A stretch of DNA of 64,000 nucleotides from Rhizobium jaguaris (lineage in GTDB: Bacteria > Pseudomonadota > Alphaproteobacteria > Rhizobiales > Rhizobiaceae). Made by a program: the position numbers and the translations under genes. Positions 43,805 through 50,576 of the stretch are shown here, one piece after another. The notes under the pieces were generated by a model. The model saw only the letters and a list, made by a program, of their open reading frames with translations. It made no database searches and was not told where the DNA came from. Where the stretch lies: contig NZ_CP032695.1 of assembly GCF_003627755.1 (NCBI RefSeq), positions 1,984,001 to 2,048,000 of the forward strand, read 5' to 3'. Every line of letters begins with the position of its first letter. Positions within the stretch are counted from its first letter, which is position 1.

Positions 43805-44839
43805 TCAAACAAGCGGCGGGTTCAATTTCGCAAACCCTTCCTGGCGCCTATAGGGAAAATAAGGATAGGGCGCCGTCACCGAACTTGCCTGATCCAGCAT
43901 GTCGATCTGCTCCTTCGTCAGCGACCAGCCGACCGCACCGAGATTTTGTCGCAACTGCTCCTCGTTGCGCGCGCCGATGATGACGCTTGAAACGGTCGGC
44001 CGGTTGATGAGCCAGTTGATCGCGATCTGCGGCACCGTCTTGCCTGTTTCTACCGCGATGCCATCGAGCGCCTCGACAATGTCGAAGAGCCCTTGGTCGT
44101 CGACCGGTGGCCCGTAAGCCGCGGTGTCGTGCAGGCGGCTTTTCTCGGGGAGCGGTTGGCCGCGGCGGATCTTGCCCGTCAGCCGACCCCATGCAAGTGG
44201 GCTCCAGACGAGCGCGCCGACATTCTGGTCAGCGGCGAGCGGCATAAGCTCCCATTCGTAGTCGCGGCCCGCAAGCGAGTAATAGACCTGATGCGCCACG
44301 TAGCGCGGATAGGCATGCTTTTCTGAGGCAGCCAGCGATTTCATGAGTTCCCAACCTGCGAAATTGGAGGCGCCGATATAGCGAAGCTTTCCCGCCGCCA
44401 CGAGACGATCGAGTGCGGAGAGCGTCTCCTCGACCGGCGTCGAGGCATCGAAGGCGTGCAGTTGCAGCAGATCGATATAGTCCGTGCCGAGGCGGCGGAG
44501 AGCGTCGTCAACCGATCTGATAAGCCGTGAGCGCGACGTTCCCCAATCGCCCGGTCCATCGCCCGTAGGAAGCGCGGTCTTGGTCGAGATCAGCACGGCG
44601 TCACGCCGGCCCCGTATCGCCTGGCCGAGCACCTCTTCCGATGCACCGGCAGAGTAGACATCAGCGGTATCGAAAAGATTGACGCCGGCCTCGAGGCAGA
44701 TATCGACGAGACGCCGCGCCTCCATCGCATCCGTTGTTCCCCAGGCACTGAACAGCGGACCGCTGCCGCCAAAGGTACCGGCTCCAAAGCTCAACACCGG
44801 CACCCTCAGGCCGGATGCGCCGAGATTTCTGTATTCCAT
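43805..44839 (-). CDS. Aldo/keto reductase
   Basis: Aldo/keto reductase of 344 residues from MEYRNLGASG, a relative of the enzyme at the left end of the window. The tetrad is Asp57 and Tyr62 (LFDTADVYSAGASEE), Lys87 (ISTKTAL) and His128 (LQLHAFD). It begins 94 bases from a divergent LysR gene, which probably regulates it, and is convergent with puuD nine bases away. The substrate is unknown. Confidence 0.92.
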   Translation of the reverse strand: MEYRNLGASGLRVPVLSFGAGTFGGSGPLFSAWGTTDAMEARRLVDICLEAGVNLFDTADVYSAGASEEVLGQAIRGRRDAVLISTKTALPTGDGPGDWGTSRSRLIRSVDDALRRLGTDYIDLLQLHAFDASTPVEETLSALDRLVAAGKLRYIGASNFAGWELMKSLAASEKHAYPRYVAHQVYYSLAGRDYEWELMPLAADQNVGALVWSPLAWGRLTGKIRRGQPLPEKSRLHDTAAYGPPVDDQGLFDIVEALDGIAVETGKTVPQIAINWLINRPTVSSVIIGARNEEQLRQNLGAVGWSLTKEQIDMLDQASSVTAPYPYFPYRRQEGFAKLNPPLV

Positions 44840-44933
44840 TGCTCTGTCTCCTGTCGCTTTCAAGAGAGATAGACGTTGCATTTGACGTGATATAGATTGC
44901 TTAGGAGAAACTCATTTGTGATTTCAATTCATC

Positions 44934-45836
44934 ATGAGCCGTCAGGACATTAATCGCTCCGGCGAAATGGAGGTCTTCGTGCGCGCCGTCGAACTCGGCG
45001 GCTTCACCGCCGCGGCGGCAGCCTGCCGCATGACGCCATCGGCCGTCAGCAAACTGGTCACCCGCCTTGAAGCGCGCCTCGGTGCGCGCCTTGTCAACCG
45101 TTCGACAAGGCGCCTGCAGTTGACCCCGGAGGGATGCGCTTTCTATGAGCGCAGCGTTACGATCCTCGCCGATATTGCCGAAGCCGAGCGCTACGCCTCG
45201 GCCGGCGAGCAGACCGCCGGACGCATCCGCATCAATACCAGCGGCTCCTTCGGCAATCATGTGCTGGCGCCACTCATCCCCTCTTTCACGGCGCTGCATC
45301 CCGCCGTCTCGCTCGATATCGTTCACACCGACAGGGTCGTGGATTTGATGGAGGAGCGAGCCGATGTTGCAATCCGCACCGGTCCGCTCAAGAATTCCAG
45401 CTTGACCATCCGCAAACTCGGCGTCGCACGTAAGGTCATCGTAGCCTCGCCGGATTATCTCCGACGCCACGGCGCGCCGAAATCGGTCGCCGAGCTCGAA
45501 AAACATAGCCGCATCGGCTTTTCCTATTCGCGTGCCATCGAAGGCTGGCCCATGCGGAGCGGCGGCGAAACAGTCACAATTCCCGTTACGCCGGGCCTGC
45601 AGGTCAGCGATGGCGAAGCCATGCGCCACCTTGCTCTTGTGGGTGCCGGCATGGCGCGGCTTACGGCCTTCGCAGTCAAAGCGGATATCGATGCGGGCCG
45701 TCTGGTGCCCGTTCTCGAAGAACTCAACCTAGGCGATGTGGAGGAGTTTTATGCCGTCTACATCGGTCTGGGCGGCCCCCTGCCGGCGCGTGTCCGGGCA
45801 CTTCTGGAGTTCCTGCGCAACAAAGTCAGACTGTGA
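44934..45836 (+). CDS. LysR-family regulator
   Basis: LysR-type regulator of 300 residues, complete. The N-terminal HTH is GEMEVFVRAVELGGFTAAAAACRMTPSAVSKLVTRLEARLG, followed by the LNRSTRR-type linker and an effector-binding domain ending in VRALLEFLRNKVRL. It is divergent from the aldo/keto reductase and, as is usual for this layout, likely controls it. It belongs to the same broad branch as the frameshifted LysR at 17.9 kb, whose intact copy of the C terminus would look similar. Confidence 0.92.
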   Translation: MSRQDINRSGEMEVFVRAVELGGFTAAAAACRMTPSAVSKLVTRLEARLGARLVNRSTRRLQLTPEGCAFYERSVTILADIAEAERYASAGEQTAGRIRINTSGSFGNHVLAPLIPSFTALHPAVSLDIVHTDRVVDLMEERADVAIRTGPLKNSSLTIRKLGVARKVIVASPDYLRRHGAPKSVAELEKHSRIGFSYSRAIEGWPMRSGGETVTIPVTPGLQVSDGEAMRHLALVGAGMARLTAFAVKADIDAGRLVPVLEELNLGDVEEFYAVYIGLGGPLPARVRALLEFLRNKVRL

Positions 45837-45862
45837 CGAGATTGGCCGCGCCTACATTCCTT

Positions 45863-46288
45863 TTATGACCGCCGAGCTCCATCTGGAATTCCACTTGCGT
45901 CAGCGAAACTTTGCGTCGCAACAGGAGGCTCTCGCCTCTTGAAGACCAGTTTGATTGCGCCGTTGCCGCCCAGTTTGCCGCCGCTACCAAAGACGCGAAC
46001 CTCGCCTTCCGAGCTGATCTCGACCGAGAGCTCGACTTCGTCAAGTGCCAACGCCAGCCTGCTAAGCGGCTGGTCGAAGACATGCTGCACGACCTCGAGC
46101 AGGTTGGTCATCTGCTCCTTCAGCGCATCCGCGCCGATGCTGACGGCCTTGAACGGCGAGCCCAGGATGGAGCCGAAACCGCCTCCGATATCGTCGCTAC
46201 CCCGCGCACCCTGGTCGCCGATGATCGGCCCGGTCGCAAAACCAGCCGAGGACGCCGCGTCGGTAATGATCGTGATTTCCCTATTCAT
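45863..46288 (-). CDS. CU044_2847-like protein (trypsin-co-occurring domain 1)
   Basis: A 141-residue protein whose core matches the CU044_2847/TCD1 type domain: an N-terminal strand (REITIITD), an amphipathic helix ADALKEQMTNLLEVVQHVF, and the paired strands VELSVEISSEGEVRVF and GNGAIKLVFKRRE. This domain is known as a small partner gene in bacterial conflict systems that carry trypsin-like, caspase-like or NTPase effectors. Here it follows a caspase-like/FGE gene by 61 bases on the same strand, the expected pairing. Its role there is inferred to be regulation or recruitment. Confidence 0.72.
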   Translation of the reverse strand: MNREITIITDAASSAGFATGPIIGDQGARGSDDIGGGFGSILGSPFKAVSIGADALKEQMTNLLEVVQHVFDQPLSRLALALDEVELSVEISSEGEVRVFGSGGKLGGNGAIKLVFKRREPPVATQSFADASGIPDGARRS

Positions 46289-46349
46289 GTCATGTGCTCC
46301 TATCGTGTCCTGTCAACGGATGTGCATCGGAAAATTCTCTGCATGCCGC

Positions 46350-48365
46350 TCAAATCACGCAGACCACCCTGAAACCGACCCGCCCCTCCCATCCCGTCAG
46401 GGTTTCCTTCATCCAGTCTCGATAGGCCGAGCGACAAATCGCCGGGTTGTGCGAGAAGGACCCGCCGCGAAGCACGCGGATGTCGGATTTAGGATCGACA
46501 AATGGGCTGCCGTCGCGCGGTATCGATCCGAGATCGGCGCTCCAATTGTCGAGGCAATGCTCCCAGACATTCCCGTGCATTTCGAAGAGGCCAAAGCGGT
46601 TCGGTGGATAGGATCGGACAGGCTTCGTCGACCCGTAAAACGTCCCCTGCGGCCCCTTGGCATAGGCCCCATCGGGATAAGCGACGTCGGCATAATCGGG
46701 GCGGGAGACGTTTTCACCGAAGCTCATGCCGCAAACCGCGCCGCCCGTGCCGCAATAATTGGCAAGCACCGGCGTCAAGGTCGGTCCGAAATGGAAAGCC
46801 GTCGTCGTATCCGCCCTGCAGGCACGTTCCCATTCTGCTTCGCTTGGCAGTCGAATGGAGCGTTCGGTCAGATCGGAGAGCCTGGCACAGAATTCGTCGG
46901 CCTGCTGCCAGGTGACGGTTTCCACAGGGCGGTCGTCGCCAGGAAAAGAGGACGGCGCGGCCGACAGCGAAATGCCGATCTGGCCGGGATGGGCAGCAAG
47001 CACGGCACGCCATATTCGCTGCGTGATCGTCGTGCGGCTGACGGCGATACGGCCGACGGTAACGTCAATCTGTTGCTCGAATTTGCCGACACGCAGCAGT
47101 TCGTCATTTGGCGAACCCATTTTGTAAGTGCCAGCCGGCAGCATGCTGAATTCGATGGCGTTGTCGGCATCGATAGGCTGGCTAAAGGTTTCGACACTCT
47201 CCCAACGCGTATCAAGCAGCTCGCCCTTGTCGTCGACGGTCGTCACCGGTACCGTCTCTGCACGTATGGGCGAAGGACGCAGCATCCCCCTGTTGCGAAC
47301 CACCCATGCTCCTGTGCTGATCGCTGCAAGAAGACCCGTGGCACCGGCACTGTAGAGAAGCGTCCGCCGCGGGATCTTTGGAGAACTGACGGCATGTCCC
47401 CGGCTTGCGGCCTCCAGAGACGATCCAGCAACACCGGGATTGTCCAGGTTGTCGGACTCGCGTTTTAAGGTAACGCGCCTGATACCTTCCCTCGTCTGAG
47501 CGTCCGCCGGCGCGACAGCGTTGATGCGCCACCACAATTGCTCGGCTTCGGCAAAATTTCCGTTCGCTTCGGCCTCCAGCGCTTCGAGCTTCAGCGGCTC
47601 CAGATCCTCGGGCAAGGCAAGAGCAGGGAGCAAGATGAAGTGGCGCTTGGCGAGCGGCTCGACAAAGGTCGAGGGCGTCTGGCGGGGCTTTCCATATTTG
47701 CGGCATAGGTCCGGGACGGCGAATTTCAGATAATTGTCCAGCCGCTCGACCGTCGCGCAGTTCTGCTGGCCTTCCATTCTGAGGCCTTCGAGCAGTCCAT
47801 AGGTGAAGGCGCCATGACGAAGCTCGGTGATCTCATAGGAGAACTCCGAAGGGCTGCAGGAGCAGATGGTGACGGCGCCCTGCTGTCTGTCGAGACCGAG
47901 ACCTTCACCGTCGCGCGCACCTTCGTTGCGACAGGCATCGAGAAGCAGAACGACATTGTCCGCGCCGCTGCGTTTTAGTCGCTCGGCAATATGATGCACC
48001 GAAACTCCCGTTTCCTCGACATTGCCGGGATCGGCATCGATCGGCAGCAGGTAGTCCTGATCCCGATCGCGCCGCCCGTGGCCGGCAAAGAAGAACCAGA
48101 GATTGTCGCTCGGCCGAAGAAAACGCTGTTCGAAGCGCACCCTCAGAAAACGCATCAGATTGCCGAAGGTCGGACGTGACTGCAGCGGGCTTCCGAAATC
48201 CGAAGGCAAGGGCGGCGCGTCCTCCGCGAGAAAATAGACCCGGCTGAAATGCGCGGTCGTACTGAAAAAATCGCTCATCGCTTGAGCATCTTGTTGAGCG
48301 TACTCGAGCGGCCTCAAATTGTCGTAGCGATTTATCCCTATGCAGATCGCCCAATTCTCACTCAT
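46350..48365 (-). CDS. Caspase-like protease fused to a membrane helix and an FGE-sulfatase-like domain
   Basis: 671 residues from MSENWAIC; a TTG 12 codons upstream gives 683. Residues 1-250 are a caspase-like (C14, metacaspase) domain with His96 in FFFAGHG and Cys145 in LLLDACRN. A short helical TPR-like stretch (about 255-300) and a single membrane helix (about 334-356, LLYSAGATGLLAAISTGAWVV) follow. Residues 403-671 are a formylglycine-generating enzyme/sulfatase-modifying fold (LPAGTYKMGSP, RLPSEAEWERACRA, EMHGNVWEHCLDNW, RVLRGGSFSHNPAICRSAYR). Only one of the two active-site cysteines of true FGE is kept, so the domain is probably a ligand-binding sensor. The protease would be cytosolic and the sensor periplasmic. 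Confidence 0.9.
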   Translation of the reverse strand: MSENWAICIGINRYDNLRPLEYAQQDAQAMSDFFSTTAHFSRVYFLAEDAPPLPSDFGSPLQSRPTFGNLMRFLRVRFEQRFLRPSDNLWFFFAGHGRRDRDQDYLLPIDADPGNVEETGVSVHHIAERLKRSGADNVVLLLDACRNEGARDGEGLGLDRQQGAVTICSCSPSEFSYEITELRHGAFTYGLLEGLRMEGQQNCATVERLDNYLKFAVPDLCRKYGKPRQTPSTFVEPLAKRHFILLPALALPEDLEPLKLEALEAEANGNFAEAEQLWWRINAVAPADAQTREGIRRVTLKRESDNLDNPGVAGSSLEAASRGHAVSSPKIPRRTLLYSAGATGLLAAISTGAWVVRNRGMLRPSPIRAETVPVTTVDDKGELLDTRWESVETFSQPIDADNAIEFSMLPAGTYKMGSPNDELLRVGKFEQQIDVTVGRIAVSRTTITQRIWRAVLAAHPGQIGISLSAAPSSFPGDDRPVETVTWQQADEFCARLSDLTERSIRLPSEAEWERACRADTTTAFHFGPTLTPVLANYCGTGGAVCGMSFGENVSRPDYADVAYPDGAYAKGPQGTFYGSTKPVRSYPPNRFGLFEMHGNVWEHCLDNWSADLGSIPRDGSPFVDPKSDIRVLRGGSFSHNPAICRSAYRDWMKETLTGWEGRVGFRVVCVI

Positions 48366-48537
48366 GCCCGGATTGCCCGCCCCATAGACAATGTCGACCA
48401 ATGCAAACAGCGGTTTCGCATCCTATCCATCGGGAAAGCCATCTCGCACATTGCAGCCACCGAAATCCTTCGTCTCGCCGCCCCTGCCCCCATTGTCGAA
48501 GCTGACTCACTTCATGCTGTCGCCACTGCCTGAACGG

Positions 48538-49032
48538 CTACTTGCCCATATTGCCACTCCCGCCCGGGCTGCCCGTGCTCGAGCCGCTACCCATGTTGCC
48601 GCTCGAGCCGCCGGTGCTCGAGCCACTGCCCATATTGCCGCTACCACTCGATCCGGAACTGCCTGACCCGCCGCCGTTACCACCGCTACGATTTCCACGG
48701 CTCCGCTGTGTTTCCCCCATCGGGCTATCTTGCGTCGGCGACGAAGCCCAAGGCCATATGAACCGTTTACGGACATATTGACTGTCGATCATGACGGAAC
48801 CCGTTGTCCGATCGCGGGCCACATCGCCATAGTTCTCTACTTTGCCTTCATTGATCGCCGCAGGAAGTGCGGGCCGCTGAGTGGCGGAATTGCCGCCGAC
48901 AGAATTCGGGGGCCTGATCGGATCCATAAAGACGACACGCTCGGAATTGAATTCGTAGGCACCTGCGCCACCTGCCCCCAAACCGGAGCCGACTATCGCG
49001 GCCATTGCCAATATCACGCATGAGTCGTTCAT
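48538..49032 (-). CDS. Small exported Gly/Ser-rich protein
   Basis: 164-residue protein from MNDSCVILAMAAIVG. The first 25 residues are hydrophobic and glycine-rich and can act as a signal peptide or membrane anchor. Then comes a folded-looking part (INEGKVENYGDVARDRTTGSVMIDSQ, then a basic YVRKRFIWPWASS), and the last 55 residues are Gly/Ser-rich with repeats of the SGNMGSGSSTG type. I do not recognise the family. It lies 172 bases upstream of the caspase-like gene on the same strand and could belong to the same operon. Confidence 0.6.
   Translation of the reverse strand: MNDSCVILAMAAIVGSGLGAGGAGAYEFNSERVVFMDPIRPPNSVGGNSATQRPALPAAINEGKVENYGDVARDRTTGSVMIDSQYVRKRFIWPWASSPTQDSPMGETQRSRGNRSGGNGGGSGSSGSSGSGNMGSGSSTGGSSGNMGSGSSTGSPGGSGNMGK
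48541..48660. repeat. Short tandem repeats encoding the Gly/Ser tail
   Basis: Imperfect repeats built on the motif that codes for GNMGSGSSTG occur about three times (TTGCCCATATTGCC, CTACCCATGTTGCC and CTGCCCATATTGCC starts), with GC-rich spacers. Such repeats can change copy number by slippage. Confidence 0.6.
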
Positions 49033-49160
49033 CGCGACCTCCCCAAACTGCGTGATAAAATTATAATATACAAAACCTTCCCTTGCACGACGAAACACAA
49101 ATCACGCCCAGAGGTACCCGCATGATTTGGCGGCGTCCGAGAAACGCGCCCGCGCCCTTG

Positions 49161-50576
49161 TCAATGCCAGTCCTGATGATGGGTACGGTGAACGTCCGTA
49201 AGTCCGTTTCTGAAGAACCGGTCATAGTAATCGATCTCAACATGATGCGCCTGCAACCAGACGCCCGGCACGTGGATCGCATCGCAATGGGCGGGGAAGC
49301 GGCCATGCGTTTCGTAGATATAGGTGCAGATATCGCGCGCGCAGCCGATGACATCGTCGTTGTAGACGGCAGCCTCCGCCAGATAGCGCTTGCCGTAGTC
49401 ATCCTTATAAATCTCGGCGAAGAGCGCCTGGTCATTAAAGAGGCCGTTCTTGCCGAACTTCTCCTCGACGACGGCAGTAACGGCGTCAGCCATGCTGTTG
49501 TAATATGGCGGCGACATGCCCTTGATCAGGTGCTCGCCCTTGAAGCGGAGTCCGATCGGGTTGCTGCGTAGATTCGAATAACGCGGCAGCGGTACCTGCC
49601 AGCGCAAAATGTCCATCAGGCGCCAGCGCGGCGTGACGACGTCGAAGCCCAGCATCGGGCCATACGTCTTCACGAATTTCGGGTCGCCGACGAGAACCGG
49701 CGGGCTGATGGAGCCATGGATCCACGCACCGAGCCCCATGGCGTCGGCGGTCAGGAATATATTCTGCAACAGCAGGTCGGCCTCGATCTGCGTGCGCAGC
49801 GAACCAATGACGCCGAGCGGGATCTTGATATCCTTGTTCAGAAAGCCCTTGTCTACCCAGCGCTTCACACCCGCGAGCCGATAGAAATTGCGGTCATCCA
49901 CGATTGCCGGCCTGGCGCCGTCCGGCTGGGTCAACAGGTACATCATGCCGTTGATATATTGCCGCGAGAGATCGACGACCGGCAGGAAGATCGTCGTGCC
50001 CGGCAGGTTCGACAGGAAGCGATTGGAATCGAGATAGGCCGGAAAGGCGCGTTTGCCGTCCGGAACATCAAGACGGTGATCGAGAATACGCACCTTCGCC
50101 TCTGCCGCCCGGGCAATCAGCCTTTCCGCCGTCAGCGCTTTTTCGCCGTCCGGTGGTGGCGACAATTTGCGGATGAAATAGGTGCCGCTGTCGTTGATCA
50201 TGAAGAAATGCGTGCCCTGGGCGTTGTCGGGGCTGCCAGCGGCGCGGCCCTCCATGACAAGGTTCGGCTTGGCCATGATCGGTTGATGCGTGGCCGGATC
50301 CTCGAAAGGCCGGTCGGGCATGGTGAGCCCCGTCGAACCGGTGATGGCGATTAGTATCGCCTCCTCGAGTTCCGAAAGAGGTTCGCGCGGCTGCTCCGAC
50401 TGGTAGCTCATCGTGCCGGCCAGCACCGAGCTCCCCTGGCTGACACGATGGGTACGCCGTCGCCAGATCGTCTCGATCAGTGGCCTGCGGAAAAGCGCGT
50501 CGAGGCCGCGATTCCCTGTCGAGGTTCCAGTCGCACCTGCTGGCGAAAGATCATCTGTTCCAGGAAGATCGGTCAT
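49161..50576 (-). CDS. Nitroreductase-like protein coupled to the haem peroxidase gene
   Basis: 471-residue protein from MTDLPGTDD. The N-terminal third resembles nitroreductases only weakly: SELEEAILIAITGSTGLT is placed like the first helix of that fold, and the later DLLLQNIFLTADAMGLGAWIHGS is like its conserved ALGLG helix. No clear flavin motif is visible. No signal peptide. Its ATG overlaps the stop of the upstream haem peroxidase (ATGA), so it is made with that protein and may be its reductase or a substrate-handling partner. I cannot name a function. Confidence 0.75.
   Translation of the reverse strand: MTDLPGTDDLSPAGATGTSTGNRGLDALFRRPLIETIWRRRTHRVSQGSSVLAGTMSYQSEQPREPLSELEEAILIAITGSTGLTMPDRPFEDPATHQPIMAKPNLVMEGRAAGSPDNAQGTHFFMINDSGTYFIRKLSPPPDGEKALTAERLIARAAEAKVRILDHRLDVPDGKRAFPAYLDSNRFLSNLPGTTIFLPVVDLSRQYINGMMYLLTQPDGARPAIVDDRNFYRLAGVKRWVDKGFLNKDIKIPLGVIGSLRTQIEADLLLQNIFLTADAMGLGAWIHGSISPPVLVGDPKFVKTYGPMLGFDVVTPRWRLMDILRWQVPLPRYSNLRSNPIGLRFKGEHLIKGMSPPYYNSMADAVTAVVEEKFGKNGLFNDQALFAEIYKDDYGKRYLAEAAVYNDDVIGCARDICTYIYETHGRFPAHCDAIHVPGVWLQAHHVEIDYYDRFFRNGLTDVHRTHHQDWH

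Noticed and set aside
48541..48660. CRISPR-like repeats
   Set aside because: The repeats are short, unevenly spaced, inside a coding frame, and have no unique spacers.
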